Below, one piece after another: positions 25,252-33,479 of a DNA stretch of 64,000 nucleotides; the first letter of the stretch is position 1, and each line of letters begins with the position of its first letter. A program made the position numbers and the translations under genes. The DNA is taken from the NCBI RefSeq assembly GCF_005502465.1, contig NZ_SCOT01000001.1:62001-126000 (forward strand). The letters are read 5' to 3'. The notes below the pieces were generated by a model. It made no database searches, was not told the DNA's origin, and saw only the letters and a list, made by a program, of their open reading frames with translations. This stretch comes from Sphingopyxis sp. L1A2A (lineage in GTDB: Bacteria > Pseudomonadota > Alphaproteobacteria > Sphingomonadales > Sphingomonadaceae).

Positions 25252-26034
25252 TCACCGCCCCTTCCACACGCCTTCGCGTTTCTCGATGAAGGCGGCCATG
25301 CCTTCGGCCTTGTCCTCGGTCGCCGCCAATATCTGGAACAGGCGGCGTTCGTAGATCAGCCCCTGATCGAGCGTCGTTTCAAACGCGGCGTTGACCATGT
25401 CCTTGTTCACCATCGCGGCCATCGGCGGCATTGCGGCGATCAGCGTCGCGGTCTTCACCGCTTCCTCGACCAGCGTGTCGTGCGCGACGACGCGCGCGAC
25501 CATGCCCGATCGTTCGGCCTCGGCGCCGTCCATCATCCGGCCGGTCAGGCACATTTCCATCGCTTTCGCCTTGCCGACCGCGCGGGTCAGCCGCTGCGAC
25601 CCGCCCATGCCCGGCGCGACGCCGAGCTTGATTTCGGGCTGGCCAAATTTCGCCTTGTCCGATGCGATGATGAAGTCGGCCATCATCGCCAGCTCGCAGC
25701 CGCCGCCGAGCGCGAAGCCATTGACCGCGGCGATCCACGGCTTGCGGATCTTCTTCACGAAGTCGCTCGTCCATTTCGCGAAGAAATCCTCGAGATAGAA
25801 ATCGGACGCCGGCTTGTCGGCCATTTCCTTGATGTCGGCGCCCGCGGCGAACGCCTTGTCGCCCGACCCGGTGAGGATAGCGCAGCGTTGGCCGGGGTCG
25901 GCTTCATAGGCGGCGAAGGCCGCGATCAAATCGTCGAGCACCCGGCTGTTCAGCGCATTGAGCGCCTGCGGGCGGTTGAGCGTCACCAGCGTGACGGCAC
26001 CGCGCTGTTCGACGAGGAGGGTTTCGTAGGTCAT
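25252..26034 (-). CDS. Enoyl-CoA hydratase (methacrylyl-CoA hydratase role)
   Basis: 260 residues from the ATG at 26034; an ATG two codons earlier (26040) lies too close to GGAG, while 26034 has a nine-base spacing and gives the usual start MTYETLLVE. It is a crotonase with oxyanion blocks [10 protein letters not shown] and [12 protein letters not shown] and both catalytic Glu residues, in [11 protein letters not shown] and in [15 protein letters not shown]. In the valine run it would hydrate methacrylyl-CoA to 3-hydroxyisobutyryl-CoA. By sequence it is a general short-chain hydratase; the specific role comes from its neighbours. Confidence 0.93.
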   Translation of the reverse strand: MTYETLLVEQRGAVTLVTLNRPQALNALNSRVLDDLIAAFAAYEADPGQRCAILTGSGDKAFAAGADIKEMADKPASDFYLEDFFAKWTSDFVKKIRKPWIAAVNGFALGGGCELAMMADFIIASDKAKFGQPEIKLGVAPGMGGSQRLTRAVGKAKAMEMCLTGRMMDGAEAERSGMVARVVAHDTLVEEAVKTATLIAAMPPMAAMVNKDMVNAAFETTLDQGLIYERRLFQILAATEDKAEGMAAFIEKREGVWKGR

Positions 26035-26054
26035 TCTCATGATCTCCAGATATT

Positions 26055-26118
26055 CGTCATGCCGGACCTGATCCGGTATCCATGACCGCGGGGACCCCGG
26101 ATCAAGTCCGGGGTGACG
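26055..26118. repeat. Palindromic repeat, family R2, copy 3
   Basis: 27-bp arms 26055-26081 and 26092-26118 with a few mismatches and a ten-base loop. It lies inside the valine operon, three bases from the end of the hydrolase gene, so it could protect or end the upstream part of the message. Confidence 0.88.
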
Positions 26119-26121
26119 AAG

Positions 26122-27180
26122 CTAAGTGAGCGGGGTCCATGTCTCGTTTTCAGGCAAGGGCGCAAAGATCGCGTCGATCCAGTCGTCAGTGACGGCCTCC
26201 GGCGTCGCGGGATCCCATTGCGGACTGTTGTCCTTGTCGACGATCAGCGCGCGGACGCCTTCGAGGAAATCATGCATCGCGACGACGCGGCTGCCGATCG
26301 CATATTCCTGCGTCATCTGCGCGGCGAAGTCGTGCATCTCGCTGCCTTCTTTCAGCTGGCGGAGCGCGACCTTGCACGTCTGCGGCGATTTGCTATGCAG
26401 CGCCGCGAGTTCCTTTGTCGCCCATTCGCCGCCATCGGCTTCGAGCGCGGCGAGGATGTCTTCATAGGTGTCGCTGGCGAACAGCCGGTTGATCTTGTCG
26501 ATCTGATGCGTGATCGCGGCGGGCGGCGCGGTGACCGCCAGATCGCCCAATATGCCGCCGATGCGGTCGGGATGCGCGGCGATGCGCGCCTTCGCTTCGG
26601 CCAGATGTTCGGACGGCAGATAATGGGTCGCGAGGCCGAGCGCGAGGCAATCGGCGCCGTCGAGCCGCGCCCCGGTGAGCGCAAGGAACACCCCGACGCG
26701 GCCTTCGAGGCGTGGCAGATACCAGCCGCCGCCGACATCGGGGAACAGGCCGATCCCGGTCTCGGGCATCGCAAAGCGCGTATGTTCGGTCGCGACGCGA
26801 TATTTCGCCGGCTGCGAAATGCCGACCCCGCCACCCATCGTGATGCCGTCCATGAAGGCGGTGACCGGCTTGGGATAGGTGAAGAGTAGATGGTTGAGGC
26901 GATATTCGGTGTGGAAGAATTGGCGCGCTTCGGTCCCGTCCTTCGCGCCGCTTTCCGCGAGCATGCGGATGTCGCCGCCGGCGCAGAAGCCGCGGCCTTC
27001 GCTATGGTCGATGATGACCGCTTCGATCGCATCGTCATCGCGCCACGCCAGCAACGCGGCGATCATCGCTTCGCACATGGCGAGGTTCAGCGCGTGGATC
27101 GCCTTGGGACGGTTGAGCGACAGGCGGCCGACACGACCGTCGGTTGAAATCAGGACGTCTTCGGTGAGATTGGGGGTCAT
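26122..27180 (-). CDS. 3-hydroxyisobutyryl-CoA hydrolase
   Basis: 352 residues, the length of the hydrolase rather than hydratase branch of the crotonase family. It removes CoA from 3-hydroxyisobutyryl-CoA, a step special to valine breakdown. Diagnostic blocks are GRGFCAGGDIRML, MDGITMGGGVGIS, FAMPETGIGLFPDVGGG (with the catalytic Glu and Asp) and the C-terminal FLEGVRALIVDKDNSPQWDP, which is the hydrolase hallmark. Its ATG overlaps the stop of the upstream dehydrogenase gene (ATGA). Confidence 0.95.
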   Translation of the reverse strand: MTPNLTEDVLISTDGRVGRLSLNRPKAIHALNLAMCEAMIAALLAWRDDDAIEAVIIDHSEGRGFCAGGDIRMLAESGAKDGTEARQFFHTEYRLNHLLFTYPKPVTAFMDGITMGGGVGISQPAKYRVATEHTRFAMPETGIGLFPDVGGGWYLPRLEGRVGVFLALTGARLDGADCLALGLATHYLPSEHLAEAKARIAAHPDRIGGILGDLAVTAPPAAITHQIDKINRLFASDTYEDILAALEADGGEWATKELAALHSKSPQTCKVALRQLKEGSEMHDFAAQMTQEYAIGSRVVAMHDFLEGVRALIVDKDNSPQWDPATPEAVTDDWIDAIFAPLPENETWTPLT

Positions 27181-28322
27181 TGGCGCAGCAAGTCCCTTCC
27201 GACGATCATCCGCATCACCTGGTTGGTGCCTTCGAGGATCGAATGGACGCGCAGGTCGCGCCAGAAACGCTCGATCGGATAGTCCCTCAAATAGCCGTAG
27301 CCGCCGAACAATTGGAGCGCGTCGTTGACGATCTTGCTGCCATTATCGGTCGCCAGCCGCTTCGCCATCGCCGAGAAGCGCGACTTGTCGGGGGCGTTCG
27401 CGGTGACCTTGGCCGCCGCCATATAAAGCAACGCGCGCGCCGCCTCGAGGTCGGTCGCCATGTCGGCGAGCATGAACTGGGTGTTCTGGAAATCGGCGAT
27501 CGGCTGGCCGAATTGCTGGCGGTCCTTGGTGTAAGCAACGGCTTCGTCGAGACAGCGTTGTGCGCCGCCCAGCGAGCAGGCGCCGATGTTGAGCCGCCCG
27601 CCGTCGAGCCCCGCCATCGCGAAGCGAAAGCCGTCACCCTCGGCGCCGACCAGATTTTCGATCGACACCCGGCAATCCTCGAAAATCACCTGCGCCGTGG
27701 GGGATGCATTCCAGCCGAGCTTTTTCTCGGGCGCACCAAAACTAAGGCCCGGGGTGTCCTTTTCGATGACGAGGCAGCTGATCCCCTTCGACTTTTCCTC
27801 GCTGGTGCGAACCATACAGACATAGATGTCGTTATAGCCGGCGCCCGAGATGAACTGCTTGGTGCCGTTCAGCACATAATGGTCGCCGTCCCTTTTGGCG
27901 GTCGCTTTGAGCGCCGCGGCGTCGGACCCCGAACCCGGTTCGGTCAGGCAATAGCTGGCGATCTTCTCCATGCTGACGAGGTCGGGCAGAAAGCGCGCCT
28001 TGACCTCAGCGCCGCCGAAGCGGTCGATCATCCACGTCGCCATATTGTGGATCGAGATATAGGCGCTGGTCGCGGGGCAGCCATAGGCCATCGCCTCCAT
28101 GATCAGCGCCGCCTCCATCCGGCCGAGCCCGATCCCGCCCGATTCCTCCGCGACATAAATGGCGCCGAAACCCAGTTCGCCCGCCGCCTTCCACACATCG
28201 ACGGGATAATGATGCTTCTCGTCCCATTCGGCCGCGAAGGGGGTGATGCGGTCGGCGGTGAATTTGCGCGCCATATCCTGAATGGCAAGCTGGTCGTCGG
28301 TAAGCTGGAACTGGTCGGTCAT
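27177..28322 (-). CDS. Isobutyryl-CoA dehydrogenase (acyl-CoA dehydrogenase)
   Basis: 381 residues from the ATG at 28322. Full acyl-CoA dehydrogenase: YCLTEPGSGSDAAALK, YVLNGTKQFISGAG, DRQQFGQPIADFQNTQF, LFGGYGYLRDYPIER and ILEGTNQVMRMIVGR with the catalytic Glu in the medium-chain position. The sequence is close in wording to human ACAD8 and alphaproteobacterial isobutyryl-CoA dehydrogenases, and the genes around it complete the pathway, so isobutyryl-CoA to methacrylyl-CoA is the likely reaction. It overlaps by four bases both the RidA gene before it and the hydrolase after it. Confidence 0.92.
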   Translation of the reverse strand: MTDQFQLTDDQLAIQDMARKFTADRITPFAAEWDEKHHYPVDVWKAAGELGFGAIYVAEESGGIGLGRMEAALIMEAMAYGCPATSAYISIHNMATWMIDRFGGAEVKARFLPDLVSMEKIASYCLTEPGSGSDAAALKATAKRDGDHYVLNGTKQFISGAGYNDIYVCMVRTSEEKSKGISCLVIEKDTPGLSFGAPEKKLGWNASPTAQVIFEDCRVSIENLVGAEGDGFRFAMAGLDGGRLNIGACSLGGAQRCLDEAVAYTKDRQQFGQPIADFQNTQFMLADMATDLEAARALLYMAAAKVTANAPDKSRFSAMAKRLATDNGSKIVNDALQLFGGYGYLRDYPIERFWRDLRVHSILEGTNQVMRMIVGRDLLRQ

Positions 28323-28738
28323 ACACTCTTCTCGATGATGATGGCTTCGGCTTCGATTTCGACTTTCCACTCGGGGCGGATCAGCGCGGGAATGACGAGC
28401 ATCGTCGACGCCGGGCGAATGGCCCCGAACACCGCGCCATGCGCGCGGCCGACCAGATCGGCATCGGCAGCATCGGTGATGTACATGCGGGTGCGCACGA
28501 CATCGGCGAAGCTGCCGCCGAGCGCGTCGAGCGCTTCGCCGATGATCGCCAGGCAGCGCGCGGCCTGCACCCCGGCGTCGCCGGGGGTCGATGTTCCATC
28601 GGCTTCGATCGGCGCGCAACCCGCGACGTCGATGCGGTCGCCGACGCGAACCGCGCGGCTGTAGCCGTAGATCGCCTCGAACGGTGATGCCGAGCTGTGG
28701 TTGCGGCGGCTGGCCCCGCCGATGCCCGCGTCAGCCAC
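28319..28738 (-). CDS. RidA (YjgF/YER057c/UK114) family protein
   Basis: 139 residues from a GTG at 28738 with AGCGGA upstream; an ATG at 28771 would overlap the preceding gene by 41 bases and has no ribosome site. RidA proteins hydrolyse reactive enamine/imine intermediates. The conserved Arg is in VVRTRMYITD and the closing Glu in VEIEAEAII. Longer-range relatives in catabolic operons may act on other substrates. It sits within the valine run, which yields no obvious enamine, so its task here is unclear. Start and stop both overlap neighbours. Confidence 0.85.
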   Translation of the reverse strand: MADAGIGGASRRNHSSASPFEAIYGYSRAVRVGDRIDVAGCAPIEADGTSTPGDAGVQAARCLAIIGEALDALGGSFADVVRTRMYITDAADADLVGRAHGAVFGAIRPASTMLVIPALIRPEWKVEIEAEAIIIEKSV

Positions 28739-29057
28739 AGCTGATCCGCTCGATCTTGAGCGCATCGTCATAGGAAACGGTCAGCCGGTCGGGGCGGAAA
28801 TCCATCGTCACCGCGGTGCGCGGCGGCACCCAGCGCAGGGTGCGCGCGCCGCTGCCCTTGAGCAGCTGCGCCCCGACATCGGCGGTCGCGGTCTGGCCGA
28901 TCAGCGATTGCACGGCATCGGCGCTGCACACCGCTTCGGCGGGCGGCGGCGGCGCGGTTTCGGCGGGGGCCTCGCTGGCGGCGCAAGCCGCGAGTGGCAG
29001 GGTGGCGGCAAGGGCCAAGATGCGAACGTCCAATGTGAGTCTCCCTTTCAAAACCAT
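28731..29057 (-). CDS. I78-family peptidase inhibitor, lipoprotein
   Basis: 108 residues. The N-terminus (LALAATLPLAACAAS) is a lipoprotein signal, so the inhibitor would sit in the periplasm. The rest matches the I78 inhibitor family: CSADAVQSLIGQTA, then LRWVPPRTAVTMDFRPDRLTVSYD, ending RISCG, with two Cys. A TTG eight codons in (29033) has AAGGGAG at good distance and may be the true start, while the ATG at 29057 overlaps the previous stop (TGATG). It inhibits serine proteases in known cases. It has no evident link to valine breakdown. Confidence 0.85.
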   Translation of the reverse strand: MVLKGRLTLDVRILALAATLPLAACAASEAPAETAPPPPAEAVCSADAVQSLIGQTATADVGAQLLKGSGARTLRWVPPRTAVTMDFRPDRLTVSYDDALKIERISCG

Positions 29058-29623
29058 CAGGCGCAGCGGGTATAGCGCATCGGACCGGCGGCGGCACCCT
29101 CGCCCGCAGCCCCTTCGCCATAGTCGCGGCGGATCAGGGTCTTGCCGTCATCCTGCGCGTCGAGCACCATCAGGCGATCCCACGCCATGCCTTCGCCGCT
29201 GAACTTGTAATCGGCAACGATGCGGCTGGCATCGCGCTCGCGAATCCGGGCCAGCTCGCCGTGCGATTCGTGAAAGCGCAGATTCGCCGCGTCGATCACC
29301 AGCGCGGTCAGATCGGTCCCGGGACGCTTGGGGCAATCGGCCGGGTCGAGCGCCCAGCGGCCGCGGATCGCCGCGGGGATCGCCTTGTCACCGATCCCGA
29401 TTCCGGGCTCGGCGCGCTTCAGCGGCGGTTCGGACGGATCGGGCTCATAGCCGCGATCCTCTTGCCAGCGCGCCATCGCGTCCTCGTCATCCGCTGGCGC
29501 GACCAGCTCGGCTGCCGCGCGCGGCGCCGCCGCCTTGTTTTCGGGTGCGGCGGGCGCCTTGTCCTCAGTGCCGCCGCACGCAGCCAGCAGCAGCATCGCG
29601 GCAGGCATCGTCCATCGCATCAT
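29057..29623 (-). CDS. Hypothetical lipoprotein
   Basis: 188 residues from the ATG at 29623, with AAGGGAGA five bases upstream. The signal peptide ends in LLLAACGG (lipobox). After an Ala/Pro/Glu-rich linker of about 40 residues comes a domain with AIPAAIRGRWALDPADCPKR, a form seen in small secreted proteins of sphingomonads, and a closing RDYGEG...MRYTRCA with a Cys that may pair with the one in DPADCPK. Function unknown. It follows mmsA by 64 bases and leads into the inhibitor gene with a one-base overlap. Confidence 0.8.
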   Translation of the reverse strand: MMRWTMPAAMLLLAACGGTEDKAPAAPENKAAAPRAAAELVAPADDEDAMARWQEDRGYEPDPSEPPLKRAEPGIGIGDKAIPAAIRGRWALDPADCPKRPGTDLTALVIDAANLRFHESHGELARIRERDASRIVADYKFSGEGMAWDRLMVLDAQDDGKTLIRRDYGEGAAGEGAAAGPMRYTRCA

Positions 29624-29687
29624 CGTCTGTCTCCCTTGCGAGGAGCAATGCGCAATGGCCGATGCCGGTTTCACGAAATGCGCCCGA

Positions 29688-31181
29688 TCAACCCATTGTC
29701 GGGATGACGAAGGCGTTGCCGCCGTCAGGCGACCCATCCGGCCAGCGCTGGGTGATCGTCTTGACCTTGGTCCAGAATTTCACCCCCTCCATGCCGTGCT
29801 GGTTGGTGTCACCGAATGCCGAACGCTTCCAGCCGCCAAAGCTATGATAGGCGACGGGGACCGGGATCGGTACGTTGATGCCGACCATGCCGACATTGAC
29901 CCGCGCCGCAAATTCGCGCGCCGCATGGCCGTTGCGGGTGAAGATGGCGACGCCATTGCCGTACTGATGCTTCGACGGCAGTTCGAGCGCCTCTTCGAAA
30001 TTGGCGGCGCGGACGATCTGGAGCACGGGACCGAAGATTTCTTCCTTGTACGATTCCATGTCGGTGGTGACATGGTCGAACAGGGTCGGGCCGATGAAGA
30101 AGCCCTTTTCATGCCCCTGAAGCGAGAAGCCGCGGCCGTCGACGACCAGTTCGGCGCCTTCGTCAGCGCATTTCTGGATCCAGCCTTCGACCTTTTCCTT
30201 GTGCGCCTGCGTCACAACCGGGCCGTAATGCGCCTCGGCATCGGTCGACACGCCGACGCGCAGCGCCGCGATCGCCGGGATCAGTTTCTCGCGCAGGCGG
30301 TTGGCGGTGTCTTCGCCGACCGGCACGACGACGGGCAGCGCCATGCAGCGTTCGCCCGCTGACCCGAAGGCGGCACCGGTGAGGTCATTGACGACCTGAT
30401 CGAGGTCGGCGTCGGGCATCACGATCCCGTGATTCTTCGCGCCGCCCATCGCCTGGACGCGCTTGCCGTTGGCGACGCCGCGATTGTAAACATAATGGGC
30501 AATGTCCGACGAGCCGACGAAGCTGACCGCGCCGATATCGGGATGGTCGAGGATCGCATCGACCATTTCCTTGTCGCCATGCACGACCTGACAAATGCCT
30601 TCGGGCAGTCCGGCTTCGCGGAACAATTCGGCAAGGCGCACCGGGACCGATGGGTCGCGTTCGCTGGGCTTGATGATGAAAGCATTGCCGGTCGCGATCG
30701 CGACGCCCGACATCCACAGCGGGATCATCGCCGGGAAATTGAACGGGGTGATGCCGGCGCCGATGCCGATCGGCTGGCGCATCGAATAGACGTCGATGCC
30801 GGGGCCGGCGCCCTGAGTATACTCACCCTTCAGCACATGCGGGATGCCGCAGCAAAATTCGATGACTTCGAGCCCGCGCTGGATATCACCCTTGGAATCG
30901 GCGATGACCTTGCCATGCTCGCTCGACAGCATATGCGCGAGTTGGTCCATATTCGCTTCAACGAGACGTTTGAATTCGAACATCACGCGGGCGCGGCGCT
31001 GCGGATTGGTTGCCGCCCAAGCGGGCTGCGCTGCCTTTGCCGCGGCGACGACGCGATCGAGCAAGGCCGCATCGCCCAAGGCGACCTGCGCCTGCACGCT
31101 GCCATTATTGGGGTCGAACACGTCGCCCTGGCGGGCGCTGCCGCCGGCCCCGCCGACGATATGGTGATCAATCTGTCGCAT
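29688..31181 (-). CDS. mmsA: CoA-acylating methylmalonate-semialdehyde dehydrogenase
   Basis: 497 residues, the family length. It converts methylmalonate semialdehyde to propionyl-CoA with NAD and CoA, the end of valine breakdown. Blocks: GAGITPFNFPAMIPLWM, IIKPSERDPSVP, FVGSSDIAHYVY, GGAKNHGIVMPDADL and the catalytic Cys in GSAGERCMALPVVV near residue 285, which is wording special to MmsA and not general aldehyde dehydrogenases. The ATG at 31181 gives the usual MRQIDHHIVGG start. It is first in the leftward valine run and is divergent from lysR, with paired dyads between. Confidence 0.97.
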   Translation of the reverse strand: MRQIDHHIVGGAGGSARQGDVFDPNNGSVQAQVALGDAALLDRVVAAAKAAQPAWAATNPQRRARVMFEFKRLVEANMDQLAHMLSSEHGKVIADSKGDIQRGLEVIEFCCGIPHVLKGEYTQGAGPGIDVYSMRQPIGIGAGITPFNFPAMIPLWMSGVAIATGNAFIIKPSERDPSVPVRLAELFREAGLPEGICQVVHGDKEMVDAILDHPDIGAVSFVGSSDIAHYVYNRGVANGKRVQAMGGAKNHGIVMPDADLDQVVNDLTGAAFGSAGERCMALPVVVPVGEDTANRLREKLIPAIAALRVGVSTDAEAHYGPVVTQAHKEKVEGWIQKCADEGAELVVDGRGFSLQGHEKGFFIGPTLFDHVTTDMESYKEEIFGPVLQIVRAANFEEALELPSKHQYGNGVAIFTRNGHAAREFAARVNVGMVGINVPIPVPVAYHSFGGWKRSAFGDTNQHGMEGVKFWTKVKTITQRWPDGSPDGGNAFVIPTMG

Positions 31182-31201
31182 GGTCGAGTCTCCCGTGTCT
31201 G

Positions 31202-31277
31202 GTTGCCGTTGCAACAGACGATGTGCGCGCCATTTGCAAGGGATAGACTTGCAGCAATAACCTGCATATTTGCAGGT
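31202..31277. promoter_or_regulatory. Divergent mmsA-lysR control region with two dyads
   Basis: Within the 97-base gap lie GTTGC-CGTT-GCAAC (31202-31215) and ACCTGCA-TATT-TGCAGGT (31260-31277), with TTGCAAG and TTGCAGC in between. All share a TTGCA core. One dyad lies 21 bases before the mmsA ATG, the other directly before the lysR ATG. The pattern fits a LysR protein that controls mmsA and its own gene. Confidence 0.6.
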
Positions 31278-31278
31278 C

Positions 31279-32163
31279 ATGGATTGGGATAACCTGCAAA
31301 TATTCCTGACCGTCGCCAGACAGGGGACCGTCGCGCGCGCCGCCCAGGCGCTGCACATCGACGCCACAACAGTCAGTCGCAGGGTGAGCGCACTGGAAAG
31401 CGCGTTGCAACAGACATTGTTCGAACGCGCGCCAAGCGGTTTCATTCCGACGGCGGCTGGCCGCGCGCTGGTCCCGCATGCCGAGGCTATGGCGGCGGCG
31501 GCGGCGCGCATTCACCTGGCCGAGAGCGGCGCGGGATTGTCGGGACAGTTGCGGATCAGCGTGTCCGAAGGGTTCGGGAACAGCTTTATCGCGCCGCGCC
31601 TGGCGCGTTTCACCACCGCCCACCCCGAAATCGAGATCGATCTGGTGGCCTCTTCTGGCTTTTTGAACCCGTCGCGGCGCGAGGCCGACATGGCGGTGCT
31701 GCTCGCGCGGCCCAGAAAAGGCCCGCTGATCACCCGCATACTGTCGGACTATAGTCTGGGCATCTATGCCCCCGCCGATCGGCGCGACTGGCAGGACGCG
31801 GTCGCCGCCATGCCACTGTCCCGTGCCGGAATTCCGGTGATCGGCTATATGCCCGACATTCTTTATGCCCCCGAACTCGATTATCTGGGCGAAATCGAGC
31901 CGGGGCTGCGCGCCAATATCCGCTCGTCGTCGATCTTGGCGCAGCGGCGGATGATCGCGGGCGGCGGGGGGGTCGGCGTGCTCCCCTGCTTCCTCGCCGC
32001 GGGCGATCCGGCGCTGGTCCGGGTGCGCCCCGATCAGGCCATCGGCCGCAGCTTCTGGCTCGCGCTCCACCGCGACGTCGCCCCGCAGCCGCGGATCAGG
32101 GCGTTCATCGACTGGCTGGATGGAGAGGTGCGCGAGAGCCGCGGGTTGTTGGTGCCGAGCTAG
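31279..32163 (+). CDS. LysR-family transcriptional regulator
   Basis: 294 residues from the ATG at 31279 (MDWDNLQIFLTVARQGTVARAA). The N-terminal winged helix-turn-helix spans about residues 1-60 (TTVSRRVSALESALQQTLFERAPSGF). The effector domain follows, with GQLRISVSEGFGNSFIAPRLARF opening its first lobe. The usual inducer of such divergent regulators is a pathway intermediate. Divergence from mmsA and the dyads between them make control of valine breakdown likely. Its stop overlaps the stop of the opposing reductase gene (CTAG). Confidence 0.9.
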   Translation: MDWDNLQIFLTVARQGTVARAAQALHIDATTVSRRVSALESALQQTLFERAPSGFIPTAAGRALVPHAEAMAAAAARIHLAESGAGLSGQLRISVSEGFGNSFIAPRLARFTTAHPEIEIDLVASSGFLNPSRREADMAVLLARPRKGPLITRILSDYSLGIYAPADRRDWQDAVAAMPLSRAGIPVIGYMPDILYAPELDYLGEIEPGLRANIRSSSILAQRRMIAGGGGVGVLPCFLAAGDPALVRVRPDQAIGRSFWLALHRDVAPQPRIRAFIDWLDGEVRESRGLLVPS

Positions 32164-33479
32164 GCCGGATGCCAGTCGGAAGCGATCAGGCCGCCATTGC
32201 CGAACAGTCTGTCCATCGCGTCCGGTCCCGCGGCCGCGGCGCGCAGCTTATCCGCCAGCGGATCATCGATCACCACGCCGCTGCGCAGAAACGCGATCCA
32301 CGCCGCCACGGCCGCTTCGAGCGACGGGCAGCGGGCGCCGCGCGCCTGATGCCATACCAGCGTTTCGAGCCAGCGCTGCGGAATCTTCTGGCTGCCGTCC
32401 ATCGCGATCTGGATCAGCCGGTGATCGAGCGCCGGATTGGCGAAACGGTCGAGCAAGGCGTCAGCATATGCGGATAGATCCTGCCCCGCCGCGGCGGCGA
32501 TCGTCGGCGCCGCCTCGTCCAGCATCAATCGCTCGATCACCGGCCGGATGTCGGGATCGGCGATGGCCTGATGGACATAGTCATGCCCGCGCCCCAGCCC
32601 GATATAGGCGAGCGCCGAATGGGCGCCGTTGAGCATCCGCAGCTTCGCGGTTTCATAGGGCGCGACGTCGGCGACCAGCTGCGCCCCGACAGCTTCCCAG
32701 CGCGGGCGCTGGCCGGCGAAATCATCTTCGATCACCCATTGGCTGAAGCGTTCGGTGACGACCGCGCCCTCGTCGCGCACGCCGAATTTGGTTTCGATTG
32801 CCGCGCGGTCGGCGTCGGTGGTCGCGGGAACGATGCGGTCGATCATCGTTGACGGACAGCGGCATTCGGTGTCGAACCAGTCCACAAGGTCGGGGTGTGC
32901 GGCGGCGAGATATTGATCCATCAGCGCGTTCAGCACCGCGCCATTGCCCGCGAGATTGTCGCAGCTGAGCAGGGTCAGGCCGGTGAGCCCCGCCGCGCGG
33001 CGCGCGGCGAGGCCTGCACCGACGAAGCGATAGAGGCTCGAAGGCGCCTTCGCCGCAACTAGGTCGAGCGTGCCGCCGGGTCCGCGCAAATAGCCCTTCT
33101 CGGTCACGGTGAAGCTGACGATATGCGTCGTGGGCGCGGCGATCGCATCGATCACCGCTTGCGGATCGTCCGCCGCGACCAGCACCCGCCGCACCGCGCC
33201 GATGAGACGCAAATCGGTTCCCGCGGCGCTGCGGGTGCTGACCGTATAAAGCCCGTCCTGCGGATTCAGCTGCGCCGCGACGTCGCCCGAGCGCAGCGAC
33301 ACGCCGATGATGCCCCAATCGCGGTCGCCCGCGGTCATCGCATCGTCGGTATAGACCGCCTGATGCGCGCGGTGGAAGGCGCCGATGCCGATATGGACGA
33401 TCCCGACGGCCTGGGCCGAGCGGTCGTAGCCCGGCGCCTGCACCGACGCCGGGAGCGGCGTGTCGGGACCAAGCCTCAC
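32160..33479 (-). CDS. Mannitol dehydrogenase-family hexuronate reductase (fructuronate or tagaturonate)
   Basis: 439 residues from a GTG at 33479 that overlaps the uxaC stop (GTGA). The N-terminus IVHIGIGAFHRAHQAVYTDDAM and the catalytic KLRMLNGAHS (Lys, Asn, His) near residue 285 place it in the long-chain mannitol dehydrogenase family, with wording closer to UxuB than to UxaB. It would reduce a 5-keto- or 3-keto-hexuronate to the aldonate. Since the only dehydratase here is altronate-type UxaA and there is no UxuA, it may actually serve as the tagaturonate reductase. No symbol is given because the substrate is undecided. Confidence 0.85.
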   Translation of the reverse strand: MRLGPDTPLPASVQAPGYDRSAQAVGIVHIGIGAFHRAHQAVYTDDAMTAGDRDWGIIGVSLRSGDVAAQLNPQDGLYTVSTRSAAGTDLRLIGAVRRVLVAADDPQAVIDAIAAPTTHIVSFTVTEKGYLRGPGGTLDLVAAKAPSSLYRFVGAGLAARRAAGLTGLTLLSCDNLAGNGAVLNALMDQYLAAAHPDLVDWFDTECRCPSTMIDRIVPATTDADRAAIETKFGVRDEGAVVTERFSQWVIEDDFAGQRPRWEAVGAQLVADVAPYETAKLRMLNGAHSALAYIGLGRGHDYVHQAIADPDIRPVIERLMLDEAAPTIAAAAGQDLSAYADALLDRFANPALDHRLIQIAMDGSQKIPQRWLETLVWHQARGARCPSLEAAVAAWIAFLRSGVVIDDPLADKLRAAAAGPDAMDRLFGNGGLIASDWHPA

